In this document: one piece after another, positions 52,937 through 61,289 of the stretch
Numbering within the stretch: the stretch's first letter is position 1
Layout of the letters: the number at the start of each line of letters is the position of its first letter
NCBI RefSeq assembly: GCF_050750585.1
Contig: NZ_JBOJLM010000018.1
Span: 1 to 64,000 of the forward strand
Source: Salinimicrobium sp050750585
Lineage (GTDB): Bacteria; Bacteroidota; Bacteroidia; Flavobacteriales; Flavobacteriaceae
DNA: 64,000 nucleotides
Direction of reading: 5' to 3'
The notes under the pieces: model-generated
Told to the model about the DNA's origin: nothing
Databases searched by the model: none
The model's input: only the letters and a program-made list of their open reading frames with translations
Translations under genes and position numbers: made by a program

Positions 52937-53725
52937 TCACCGGGTAATTAATAATATTGTTGAAGTTACAAACGCTAAAATAGTCGTGATAGTACGAAAG
53001 GCTTCCAGCCCTGTAGTACCCAGTCCCAATGCTTTCTGCGGAAGCGGATTCACGATAATAAGATCGTTAGGCTGAATATAATAGTACGGCGACTTCATCG
53101 CATCTATGCTTGTAAGATCAATATGGTGTCTTTTCTCCCCGCCCGGGTATTGGCGCACAATCACCACATCGGTCCTGTCTCCGAACTCAGATATATCCCC
53201 GGCCTGGGCTATGGCTTCCATAATCGTCACCTGCTCTTTATAGATCACCTGGGTTCCTGATCCTATCTCTCCAATTGTGGTATATCTTATTCCCGCCAGC
53301 TTAACCGTGACAAAGATGTTTGCCTGTTCCTTGAAATACTTGTCTAAAAGGGCTTTTTCGATCTTCTCTCTCACCTCCTCTACCGTGAAACCCAGCACAT
53401 TCACCTCGCCCAGGGTGGGCACTCGAATATTTCCATGAGCATCCACTAAGAAGCCGTCATAATAAAGCCTTTCTTCTCCCGTGGCGTTAGGATTTTGCTC
53501 CCCAATAGGGTTAAACATCCCAACCACGTCCTGGTCTATTGCCTTAACCCTGATACTTAGAAGATCATTAACCTGAATTCTATAGGGTTTCTGAATTCTT
53601 TCTATAGAAATTAAACTGTCTGCCTCCTTACCATCTTCCTGCAAGTACATCAACCGCTTGGTGGGCACACAGGAAGAAACAAAAAACAGAATACTAACAA
53701 CAACAATTAATTGCCTGATACTCAT
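52937..53725 (-). CDS. wza: Outer-membrane polysaccharide export lipoprotein (Wza-like)
   Basis: 262 residues. The signal peptide MSIRQLIVVVSILFFVSSC ends in a lipobox (VSSC). The Poly_export domain follows: YRIQVNDLLSIRVKAIDQDV, a DGFLVDAHGNIRVPTLGEVN strand pair, and the SLBB-like part GIRYTTIGEIGSGTQVIYKE with YYYIQPNDLIIVNPLP. A C-terminal hydrophobic helix (FRTITTILAFVTSTILLITR) corresponds to the membrane-spanning end of Wza. It is first in the wza-wzc operon. Confidence 0.93.
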   Translation of the reverse strand: MSIRQLIVVVSILFFVSSCVPTKRLMYLQEDGKEADSLISIERIQKPYRIQVNDLLSIRVKAIDQDVVGMFNPIGEQNPNATGEERLYYDGFLVDAHGNIRVPTLGEVNVLGFTVEEVREKIEKALLDKYFKEQANIFVTVKLAGIRYTTIGEIGSGTQVIYKEQVTIMEAIAQAGDISEFGDRTDVVIVRQYPGGEKRHHIDLTSIDAMKSPYYYIQPNDLIIVNPLPQKALGLGTTGLEAFRTITTILAFVTSTILLITR

Positions 53726-53745
53726 TTGGGACTAATAGCTTGAGA

Positions 53746-53753
53746 CAAATATA
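53746..53753 (-). promoter_or_regulatory. Putative -7 promoter element of the wza-wzc operon
   Basis: Minus-strand TATATTTG, a perfect TAnnTTTG, 20 bases before the wza ATG. A TTTG-like -33 box is not evident. The rest of the 237-base divergent spacer holds a C/A-rich repeat leader toward 53962. Confidence 0.5.
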
Positions 53754-53955
53754 GGTCTTGAAGGTTAATAATAAAATAATTGCATCACTAGTTTGTTAAA
53801 TACTGTTAATCAAAGGCAGAAGGCTAATGTTAGCTGTAAGATTTTATACAAGTAAAGACCGGCGTTAGATTGGTCGAACTCCATTTCATCTTCAAATCCC
53901 ACATCCTCAAATCTTCAAATTTTCAAATCACCAAAATCCCTCTGCTAATTCTAAA

Positions 53956-53987
53956 TTGTTAATTGATCATTGAAATACCTACTTTTG
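53956..53987 (+). promoter_or_regulatory. Putative promoter of the ABC-F gene
   Basis: TTG at 53956 and TACTTTTG at 53980-53987, a perfect TAnnTTTG, with 21 bases between them. The longest reading frame of the gene begins at 53963, inside this promoter, so the GTG at 54002 is the more likely start. Confidence 0.6.
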
Positions 53988-54001
53988 CCAAAAATATCTG
54001 T

Positions 54002-55867
54002 GTGAATTATTTATCTGTAGAAAATGTAGCCAAGGCTTACGGAGAAAGAGAACTTTTTTCAAATCTTTCCTTCGGAATTAATGAAGGAGACAAGGTGGGC
54101 TTTGTGGCCAAAAACGGAACAGGAAAAACCTCTCTCCTCAATATTCTTTCGGGCGCCGATACTCCCGATGCGGGCAATGTGGTATATAGAAAGGATATCA
54201 CCACAGCTTTTCTTCCGCAGGAACCTAATCTGGATCCTAAACTTACGGTAGAACAAACCATCTTTGCTTCAGATAATGAAATCCTGAAAGTTATCGAGCG
54301 CTACGAAAAAGCACTTGAAAATCCTGAAGATTCCGATGCCTATCAAAAGGCTTTTGAACAGATGGATGCCCATCAAGCCTGGGATTTTGAAACCACCTAT
54401 AAACAGATCCTTTTTAAACTGAAGCTTGAAGATCTTCACGCGCTGGTAGGAAGTCTTAGCGGCGGACAAAAGAAACGTCTCGCCCTGGCCTCCATGATCC
54501 TAAATAAACCCGACCTCATCATCATGGATGAACCTACCAACCACCTCGATCTTGATATGATCGAGTGGCTGGAGGAATTCTTCCGTAAAGAGAACTTCAC
54601 CATTTTTATGGTAACGCACGACAGGTACTTCCTGGAACGTGTATGTAACGAGATCGTAGAGCTTGAGGACGGAAATCTTTACACCTACAAAGGCAATTAC
54701 TCCTACTACCTCAGCAAAAAAGATGAACGCATTGCTTTAGAGCAAACCAATACCGATAAAGCCAAACAACTTTTCAAGAAGGAACTGGACTGGATGCGAC
54801 GCCAGCCAAAAGCTCGAACAACCAAATCTAAATCGCGTATAGACGACTTTTTTGAAATTAAAGACCGCGCCTCAAAACGCCGCAACGACCACCAGGTGCA
54901 ACTGGAGATCAATATGGAGCGCCTGGGGAATAAGATTGTGGAGTTCCATAATATTTCCAAAAGCTTTGGCGATCTCCAACTGCTTGATAAATTCAGTTAC
55001 AACTTTCAGCCGGGCGACAGGCTGGGAATTATCGGAAAAAACGGAACCGGAAAATCCACTTTTCTAAACATTCTCACCGGCACCCTTGCTCCCGATTCCG
55101 GGAAGATCACCATTGGGGAAACTATTAAGTTTGGTTACTACACCCAACGCGGAATTGAGGTAAAGGACGGCCAAAAGGTCATTGATGTGATAAGGGAATT
55201 TGGAGATTATATTCCGCTGAAAAAAGGCCGGCAAATCTCTGCACAGCAGCTTTTGGAACGTTTCCTTTTTGACCGTAAGAAGCAGTACGATTATGTAGAA
55301 AAATTAAGTGGTGGAGAAAAGAAGAGGCTTTACCTGTGTACCGTCCTTATTCAGAATCCAAACTTTCTTATCCTGGATGAGCCCACAAACGATCTCGATA
55401 TTGTGACCTTGAACGTACTCGAAGACTTCCTGCTCGATTTTCCGGGTTGTCTTGTAGTGGTTTCTCACGACCGTTATTTTATGGACAAGATCGTGGACCA
55501 TCTTTTTGTCTTTAAAGGAACAACAGAAATTGAAGATTTCCCCGGAAACTATACCGATTACAGGGAATATGAAGCGAGTTCTATAGCTGAACCTACCGAA
55601 AAGGCTGAAGCTTCAACAGAGAAAAAAGCCTGGAAAAAAGAGAACACTACCTCTACGACCCTAACCTACAATGAGCAGAAGGAATACAACAGGCTGGAAA
55701 AAGAGATCCATAACCTGGAAAAGAAAAAGAATGATGTTCAGCAAAAATTCCTGCAGGATCTAAGTCCCGATGAGATCACAAAAGCCTCCATGGAACTTGG
55801 AAAGATCGAGGCTGAGATAGAACAGAAAACCGAGAGGTGGTTTGAACTGGGAGATAAAATGGAGTAA
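54002..55867 (+). CDS. ABC-F family ATPase (Uup/EttA type)
   Basis: About 621 residues from GTG 54002 (MNYLSVENVAKAYGERELFS). Two nucleotide-binding domains are in tandem: Walker A GFVAKNGTGKTSLLNIL near 33 with LSGGQKKRLALASMIL, and GIIGKNGTGKSTFLNIL near 342 with LSGGEKKRLYLCTVLI. The interdomain linker is basic (RRQPKARTTKSKSRI), and the C-terminal 60 residues form a coiled coil (EQKEYNRLEKEIHNLEKKKN). There is no membrane domain. ABC-F proteins act on the ribosome or, for Uup, in genome stability; the C-terminal coiled coil is the Uup-like feature. Confidence 0.92.
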   Translation: MNYLSVENVAKAYGERELFSNLSFGINEGDKVGFVAKNGTGKTSLLNILSGADTPDAGNVVYRKDITTAFLPQEPNLDPKLTVEQTIFASDNEILKVIERYEKALENPEDSDAYQKAFEQMDAHQAWDFETTYKQILFKLKLEDLHALVGSLSGGQKKRLALASMILNKPDLIIMDEPTNHLDLDMIEWLEEFFRKENFTIFMVTHDRYFLERVCNEIVELEDGNLYTYKGNYSYYLSKKDERIALEQTNTDKAKQLFKKELDWMRRQPKARTTKSKSRIDDFFEIKDRASKRRNDHQVQLEINMERLGNKIVEFHNISKSFGDLQLLDKFSYNFQPGDRLGIIGKNGTGKSTFLNILTGTLAPDSGKITIGETIKFGYYTQRGIEVKDGQKVIDVIREFGDYIPLKKGRQISAQQLLERFLFDRKKQYDYVEKLSGGEKKRLYLCTVLIQNPNFLILDEPTNDLDIVTLNVLEDFLLDFPGCLVVVSHDRYFMDKIVDHLFVFKGTTEIEDFPGNYTDYREYEASSIAEPTEKAEASTEKKAWKKENTTSTTLTYNEQKEYNRLEKEIHNLEKKKNDVQQKFLQDLSPDEITKASMELGKIEAEIEQKTERWFELGDKME

Positions 55868-55871
55868 GAGA

Positions 55872-56000
55872 ACCCTTTCAGCGGTTTTTTAACCCTGAAA
55901 GCGGTTGACTTCTCGCAGAACCCTCTTTCGGGGCTCCAAGCCGCCGAAAGGGGGTGATTGAAACTCTTTCAGCGGTTTTTTCAATCCTGAAAGCGGTTGA
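55872..56000. repeat. REP palindromes upstream of the transposase gene
   Basis: Two copies of an element with CTTTCAGCGGTTTTTT and CCTGAAAGCGGTTGA (55872-55907 and 55964-56000) surround a variant CCTCTTTCGGGGCTCC, AAGCCGCCGAAAGGGGGTGA (55919-55961). Each has hairpin potential (CTTTCAG with CTGAAAG; CTTTCGG with CCGAAAG). A further copy of the middle type follows the transposase gene. The arrangement is a BIME-like cluster. Confidence 0.92.
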
Positions 56001-56046
56001 TTTAAGGAAATTCATATCTTTAAATTAAATCCTCAATAACAAAAAG

Positions 56047-56637
56047 TTGAAAATCGAACCTATAGAAACGGGAAACTTTTACCACATCTACAACCGTGGA
56101 AACAATGGCTCGAACATTTTTTTTGAGGAAGAAAATTATTCGTATTTCCTGCGGCTCTATGAGAAATATATTCCTCCAGTTGCTGATACCTTTGCCTGGT
56201 GCCTCATGCGTAACCATTTTCACCTACTTCTTTATCTTAAAACCGACAGCGAAATAAAAAAAGAAGATTATTTATTTTTTCCGGGTAAAGAATCGAAGAA
56301 ACCCGATGCCTCCAGGCAGCTTGGTCATTTATTTAATGCTTATGCTCAAGCCATCAACAAAAAGTATGGCAGAACGGGAAGTCTTATGGAGAAATCATTT
56401 GAAAGAAAAAGAATCACGTCTGAAGATTATCTTAAACAAATAATTTTTTACATCCATAATAATCCTGTTCATCATGGGGTTGTTCAAAGAATGAGAGAAT
56501 ATCCCTGGTCCTCCTATAATATTATTATATCCGATAATCCAACTATCGTAAAACGAAAAGAAGTCATTGAAATATTCGGTGACATAGATAACTTTAAGGC
56601 TTACCATGAGAGAAATGAGGGAAGGGATTTGTTTTGA
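56047..56637 (+). CDS. REP-associated tyrosine transposase (RAYT, Y1 family)
   Basis: 196 residues as read from TTG 56047; no ATG is near. IETGNFYHIYNRGNNGSNIF, then CLMRNHFHLLLYLKT near residue 53 with the HUH pair (His-Phe-His), and FNAYAQAINKKYGRTGSLME near residue 96 with the candidate catalytic tyrosines, followed by FERKRI and YIHNNPVHHGVVQ. These are the family blocks of TnpA-REP. Such enzymes nick and transfer single-stranded REP DNA. The gene is bracketed by REP elements and is probably single-copy and domesticated. Confidence 0.93.
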   Translation: MKIEPIETGNFYHIYNRGNNGSNIFFEEENYSYFLRLYEKYIPPVADTFAWCLMRNHFHLLLYLKTDSEIKKEDYLFFPGKESKKPDASRQLGHLFNAYAQAINKKYGRTGSLMEKSFERKRITSEDYLKQIIFYIHNNPVHHGVVQRMREYPWSSYNIIISDNPTIVKRKEVIEIFGDIDNFKAYHERNEGRDLF

Positions 56638-56683
56638 ACCCGCTTTCGGGATTCTAAGCCGCCGAAAGGGGTGATTGAGACAG
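56637..56683. repeat. REP palindrome downstream of the transposase gene
   Basis: CCCGCTTTCGGGATTCTAAG and CCGCCGAAAGGGGTGATTGA match the middle-type element at 55919-55961. It begins at the transposase stop codon and fills the gap to the convergent helicase gene. Confidence 0.9.
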
Positions 56684-56708
56684 GGCATGACCAAAATTTT
56701 AGACAACG

Positions 56709-59696
56709 CTAAAACACCCTCTCCTCCAGCAAATCCTTCCAAACAATAAATCCCTTTCTATCATCAGAATAATCATGAAAGATACGGCTGAAATTTTTTG
56801 GCTGATTTTCAAGATATTCTTTTCTTCCTTTATTCCGAATGAAATTTAATTCCCCATTAATATAAACTAGATATTTCTGAAGTTCATTCTTATTGAAATG
56901 CCACACATAAGTCGCTTCTTCTGTGTCTAGAGTTTCGAGCACAAGGTGGTATTGATCTATTCCTGAAATAAGGAATACAAAAGAAAACGGATCAAGGACA
57001 AAACGAAGTCTCAGGACAGTATATTCATGTTTGGTTGCTAAGTACCTTAATTGCCGGTGATGCTTGTACTTTGAATTATCTAAAAGATCCTGAAGTAAAT
57101 CTTCCCCGTAACTAAAAATAGCTGAAATGTTATTTTCTGTTTGAAGTTGTTCTTTTTCCATTTCTTCACCCCCACTTTTTTTACTGAAAAGTCCTTTCTC
57201 CAAAAATCTGAATTTGACACTTTGCAGGATTTCGTCATCCAGCTCTTCCAGAGCTTTGGAAGTTGCCATTTGAGAAATAATTTTTCCCTCCTGAATTTCA
57301 GCAGAAATTTTAATCCGGACTTTTCCCGACTTCAAAACTTTAGCAAAATAAGGTTTCAGAACGTCAAACTCCGGTCTAAAAAGGTCATTTTCAACTTCAA
57401 ATTCAAGTTTAATGGCAGGGTTGGGTATTTGATAAGTAAAAGCAACTGCACCAAAGCGAAAATCAAGATCCTCCCACAAAATATTGAGATCCTCATCAAC
57501 ACTAAAAATTTCTGGAGCTGTAGAATTTTTCATTGACAGTTCTTCTTCATCAAACAAAGTAACCTGCTTGTCGAAATGACGATAATAGGTATTTCTCTTC
57601 AGAAATAGTTTATTCAGGTACTCTATTTTATGATCCCGATAATCATAAATTACAGGAGTAAGCTCAGAACGCTGAACCCGACCTATGTACTGAATCAACT
57701 TTCCTTTAAAGGAAAAAGGATAAACAAGAAAAAGAGTAGAGGCATTTTGCAGGTCAGATCCTTCGCCAAAAAACTGGCCGGTGGTGATTAAAACCTGGTA
57801 ATCTCCTTTTCTCAAGCTCTCCCATTTTAGGCTCCGGCTTACCTGTGAATCATCTCCGCTCAAGGTTATCGTTTCAAAGAACTGTTTAAGTAGTAGGTAA
57901 AGTATGTCTATGTGCTCTTTACGTTCAGTTAGCAAAACAACATTTCTCCCTTTCTCAACTTGAAGTGTTACATCTTCACAAATAAGCCTGTTCCTGTTTG
58001 AATCATGCACGAGTACCTTAGACAATACTTCGAAAGGATCTGTTTTTGAATTGTATGGTATATCAAGAGAAGTATTGCGAATTATTACCCTCGCCCGTTT
58101 GTAATTTTCAATTTCATGGGAATTTATATGAGCTATAAGCTCTCCCAAATATGTAAAGATCATTTTTCCGTCACTTCCTTTTCTAAAAGGGGTTGCAGTT
58201 AATCCATACTGAAAAAATGGAGTAAGTTGGGAAATCACATTTTTATAAGTTTCAGCAGGGATATGGTGGCATTCATCAATGATAACGGTTCCAAAGGATT
58301 GAGAGAAATTAGAATTTTCAGCTTTTTTTATTTGTTTACTTAAACTCTGTATCATAGCCACCGTAACTAACTTTCCACTTTTGGCTTTTCCCTGTCCAAT
58401 CCTACCAATTTCCCTTTTCGGAATTCCTAGAAAGCCTTCAATTCGCTCTATCCACTGCTCCATTAATTGTTTCCTATGCACCACAATAAGGGCCGGTAAT
58501 CCTTTATCTGCAACAATCTGCAGGCCAATAACAGTTTTTCCTGAACCCGGAGGTGCTGTAATAACTCCGAAATCTTTCCTTTTTGCTGCTGCAACAGCTT
58601 TTTTTTGATGTTCCCGCAGGGCTATTCCTGCTGAAAATTTCACCTTTTTTGGTTTTCTTCTTTTATCTATAAATTCATGGTCGACGTTCTGCTTTCTACA
58701 GAACCGGATAAATTTTCCAATAAATCCCCGCGGCAGTAGTAGATGATCACTTGTCTCTTCATAAGTCTTGAAATATCGATCTGTGCCCCAGGTACTTTTA
58801 CCTGTCTTCTTTTTGATGAAAAATTCTGAATTGGGAAAATTCAATTCATCTTTTAAATATGTTGCAACTGAAGGAGGCAATGACCATTTATTCAAAACAA
58901 CTTTATTATCAAGTGTTATTCTCAGCTTTCCTGAACCTGCCCTTTTTGCCTCTTTAAGAGATTCTGAATCTGAATCAAGATTATTTAAAAGCTTATCCAG
59001 GTGAGAAATTGCCACCCTCTCAATTTTGGAAAGGAATTTCCATTGATCCTCAAATGGCTGCATGTTTTCATTAACAAAACAACTATTCCCTTTTTCAATG
59101 GCCGGTTTATATAATGGCAAGGCAATTAAATTTCCCAAACCTTTTCCCGATAAAGCATCCTGATTAGGGAAGAGTCTGTCAAAACTTGAACTTTTATCCA
59201 ACAAAGAAAATGCGCCGGTTTCTTCCAGCAGGGCCTTGAATAATTTTCGACTTTTGATCGCCGGATAAGTCCCCTCAAAAAAGATCCAGACGTGTCCTCC
59301 GTTTCCCGAACGTGATTTTTCAATGTATGCAGGAATTCCCCTGCTTTTTAAAGTATTAATTACAGAAATACATTCTTCTGCCCAGTTATTGCCGTCGAAA
59401 TCTGCAACAATAAACCACGAGGTATTGTCCTGCAGTAAAGGATAAATACCAATGAGCTGCTCGCCCTGTAGATGCTTCTCAATTTCATTATCTGTAAGCG
59501 AAAGAAAAGTTTTTTGCTCATAAGACTTAAATGTGCCACCCTTCATCTTGTGAAGCCGGAACATGTAAGGATCAAATTGATATGCCGGCATATAACCCTT
59601 TTTGGATCCCTTTTGCCAATGACGTGCAAAAACATCCTGCCTACCTTTGAAAAGGCTTTTTATCAATTCCACGTTTGAAAGTCGACTATTCTGCAT
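56709..59696 (-). CDS. AEP primase-SF2 helicase fusion (TOTE-conflict-system type)
   Basis: 995 residues. Residues 1-300: an archaeo-eukaryotic-primase-like domain with SLTDNEIEKHLQGEQLIGIY, WFIVADFDGNNW near 100 (metal-binding DxD) and IEKSRSGNGGHVWIFFE near 130, in the version described for TOTE systems. Residues 360-690: an SF2 helicase with Walker A TAPPGSGKTVIG near 380, IIDECHHIPAE near 475, LTATPFRKG near 500 and IQYIGRVQRSE near 672. The last 300 residues I do not recognise; no phospholipase-D-type nuclease motif was seen. Likely an anti-invader or mobile-element-linked enzyme; repair is the alternative. Convergent with the transposase gene. Confidence 0.85.
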   Translation of the reverse strand: MQNSRLSNVELIKSLFKGRQDVFARHWQKGSKKGYMPAYQFDPYMFRLHKMKGGTFKSYEQKTFLSLTDNEIEKHLQGEQLIGIYPLLQDNTSWFIVADFDGNNWAEECISVINTLKSRGIPAYIEKSRSGNGGHVWIFFEGTYPAIKSRKLFKALLEETGAFSLLDKSSSFDRLFPNQDALSGKGLGNLIALPLYKPAIEKGNSCFVNENMQPFEDQWKFLSKIERVAISHLDKLLNNLDSDSESLKEAKRAGSGKLRITLDNKVVLNKWSLPPSVATYLKDELNFPNSEFFIKKKTGKSTWGTDRYFKTYEETSDHLLLPRGFIGKFIRFCRKQNVDHEFIDKRRKPKKVKFSAGIALREHQKKAVAAAKRKDFGVITAPPGSGKTVIGLQIVADKGLPALIVVHRKQLMEQWIERIEGFLGIPKREIGRIGQGKAKSGKLVTVAMIQSLSKQIKKAENSNFSQSFGTVIIDECHHIPAETYKNVISQLTPFFQYGLTATPFRKGSDGKMIFTYLGELIAHINSHEIENYKRARVIIRNTSLDIPYNSKTDPFEVLSKVLVHDSNRNRLICEDVTLQVEKGRNVVLLTERKEHIDILYLLLKQFFETITLSGDDSQVSRSLKWESLRKGDYQVLITTGQFFGEGSDLQNASTLFLVYPFSFKGKLIQYIGRVQRSELTPVIYDYRDHKIEYLNKLFLKRNTYYRHFDKQVTLFDEEELSMKNSTAPEIFSVDEDLNILWEDLDFRFGAVAFTYQIPNPAIKLEFEVENDLFRPEFDVLKPYFAKVLKSGKVRIKISAEIQEGKIISQMATSKALEELDDEILQSVKFRFLEKGLFSKKSGGEEMEKEQLQTENNISAIFSYGEDLLQDLLDNSKYKHHRQLRYLATKHEYTVLRLRFVLDPFSFVFLISGIDQYHLVLETLDTEEATYVWHFNKNELQKYLVYINGELNFIRNKGRKEYLENQPKNFSRIFHDYSDDRKGFIVWKDLLEERVF

Positions 59697-59854
59697 CTTT
59701 CATTTTAGTTGGTTACAACTTCCCCGCTCTAAAAATAAGGTTTTGACTTACATTTGCAAGCAAAGCAAAATTTAGATATTAGTTTCACATTAAAGCAAAT
59801 ATTGGAATTTGGAGCTTGAAATGAGTAAAATTGAGTTATCATATTAACATATAG

Positions 59855-60781
59855 ATGTTTCATTTAGTCAAAGCCTATTTCCGTTTTCTTCTCCACTCCA
59901 CCAATCAACATGGAGTGCATTCGCCTTTTGTTTATGGGCTGGTGACCCGCTGTTTTTATGACCGAAGAAAATACGCTTCTTATGCGCTGCTGAAGGAATA
60001 CAGAAGATCCTTGCTGAAGGACAAAAGAGCAATTAAAGTAAAAGATTTTGGTGCCGGAAGTAAAGTTTTTACATCTGAAGTCCGTAAGCTGTCAAAAATG
60101 GCAAAAACGGCAGGCATTTCTCCCAAACGCGCCCGACTCCTTAATCGGCTCGTGAGGTATTTAGAGGCAGATACAGCCATGGAGCTTGGAACTTCTCTTG
60201 GGCTAGGCACAGCGGCAATGGCAGCCGGAAATAAAATAAAGGTCACTACTATTGAAGGTTGCCCCCAAACAGCTCTAATTGCTTCGGAAAAATTTAAGGA
60301 ATTCAGATTGAGGAATATTCAGCTGATGGTTGGCAAGTTTCAAGAATTATTAGTTGAAAATGGAAAGTGGAAAGAGGGAAGTGGAGAGAGGAAAGAAGAA
60401 AAAAATTCCAAATTCAAAATTCCAAATTCCAACTCAACTAAAAACAGCCAACTTACAACTGACAACTCAAAACCCACAACCGACAACCGACAACCCACAA
60501 CTCATAACTCCGAACTCCGAACTCAAAACAACGATCTAATCTACGTAGACGGCAACCATCAAAAAGAAGCTACCCTATCCTATTTTGAGAAGCTACTCCC
60601 AACCGTTCACAACGATTCTGTCATGATCTTTGACGACATTCACTGGTCAAAAGGCATGGAAGAAGCCTGGGAAGAGATAAAAGCACACCCTAAAGTGAAG
60701 GTTTCTATAGACACTTTTCAATGGGGCCTCGTGTTTTTCAGAAGAGAACAGGAAAAGGAACATTTCGTAATTCGTGTCTGA
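59855..60781 (+). CDS. Class I SAM-dependent methyltransferase with in-frame repeat insertion
   Basis: 308 residues. SAM motif I is TAMELGTSLGLGTAAMAAGN near residue 108, followed by VTTIEGCPQTALIASEKFKE. Motif IV DLIYVDGNHQKEATLSYFE is near 228 and VMIFDDIHWSKGMEEAW near 260, like small-molecule O-methyltransferases. Between these, residues about 167-228 are a low-complexity hydrophilic segment encoded by seven-base-period DNA. It has a seven-residue period (QLTTDNS, KPTTDNR, QPTTHNS) that would be a loop. It is divergent from the helicase gene; a TACATTTG (59749-59756) could be its -7 element. Confidence 0.85.
   Translation: MFHLVKAYFRFLLHSTNQHGVHSPFVYGLVTRCFYDRRKYASYALLKEYRRSLLKDKRAIKVKDFGAGSKVFTSEVRKLSKMAKTAGISPKRARLLNRLVRYLEADTAMELGTSLGLGTAAMAAGNKIKVTTIEGCPQTALIASEKFKEFRLRNIQLMVGKFQELLVENGKWKEGSGERKEEKNSKFKIPNSNSTKNSQLTTDNSKPTTDNRQPTTHNSELRTQNNDLIYVDGNHQKEATLSYFEKLLPTVHNDSVMIFDDIHWSKGMEEAWEEIKAHPKVKVSIDTFQWGLVFFRREQEKEHFVIRV
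60354..60539 (+). repeat. Intergenic-type heptad DNA inside a coding sequence
   Basis: G/A-rich heptads come first (ATGGAAA, GTGGAAA, GAGGGAA, GTGGAGA). Then the phrase AATTCCAAATTC, and then eleven C/A-rich heptads (ACTGACA, ACTCAAA, ACCCACA, ACCGACA and so on). The order, trailer-type then leader-type, is that of a normal spacer between two tandem genes in this window. Frame is maintained throughout. Confidence 0.92.
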
Positions 60782-60819
60782 TAAGTTTGCAGTGCGCTGT
60801 AATTAGTAGGCAGTTGTTT

Positions 60820-60839
60820 AAAAAGCTGATAGCTTTTTT
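60820..60839. terminator. Putative intrinsic terminator after the methyltransferase gene
   Basis: An 8-bp stem, AAAAAGCT with AGCTTTTT, around a three-base loop (GAT), followed by a T run. It lies 40 bases after the stop codon at 60781 and would also work in the reverse direction. Confidence 0.55.
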
Positions 60840-61265
60840 GTCATTTCTCCTAGTATAAAATTTCTTACTTCTAAACATTTCTCTTCTGGTAAAATTTTTT
60901 GTGCATCCTCCTTTTAGGGCCGGGGCAAAGAAGCGCAAAAAAGATTACCTGTTCCTGATTGAGGAATTTCAAAATTACTACTTCCCACTGCGCATTACCT
61001 ACTAGGAATATTCCGCTCCGCTGGAGCTCATTAAATCGACTTAATTAAATATCTATAGATATTACGCTCCTCCGGAGCTAAATTACATATATTATCCTCT
61101 CCCCGCCCCTCTCCAAAGGTGAGGGAGTATTTTTCAATAGCTCCTCTCCCTTAGGGAGAGTCGTAAGTGTAGGATAGCAAACAAATCTTCAAATCCTCAC
61201 ATCTTCAAATTTCAAATCCTCCTTTTGCTTATTGATAATTGTAACAAACTCTCCTAACTTGCGTC
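60840..61265. other. Gene-free spacer with palindromic elements
   Basis: No gene supported. At 61004-61030 and 61060-61080 two palindromes with GCTCCGCTGGAGC and GCTCCTCCGGAGC occur in TATTCCGCTCC and TATTACGCTCC contexts, a REP-like family. At 61100-61165 are degenerate copies of the CTCTCCC/GGGAGAG element. From 61180 to 61222 comes C/A-rich leader DNA (CTTCAAAT, CCTCACAT) with a period nearer eight. Confidence 0.7.
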
Positions 61266-61274
61266 TAACTTTTG
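61239..61274 (+). promoter_or_regulatory. Possible promoter of the LolD-like gene
   Basis: TTG at 61239 and TAACTTTTG at 61266, one base longer than the TAnnTTTG consensus, 15 bases before the ATG. The match is imperfect. Confidence 0.3.
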
Positions 61275-61289
61275 AATTCACATTAGCTT

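Noticed and set aside
53963..54001. TTG at 53963 as the start of the ABC-F gene
   Set aside because: This interval contains the TACTTTTG promoter element; GTG 54002 gives the family-typical N-terminus.
60354..60539. Considered splitting the methyltransferase into two genes at the repeat cassette
   Set aside because: The frame is open throughout, and motif I and motif IV on either side are parts of one SAM-binding fold; no start codon context after the cassette.
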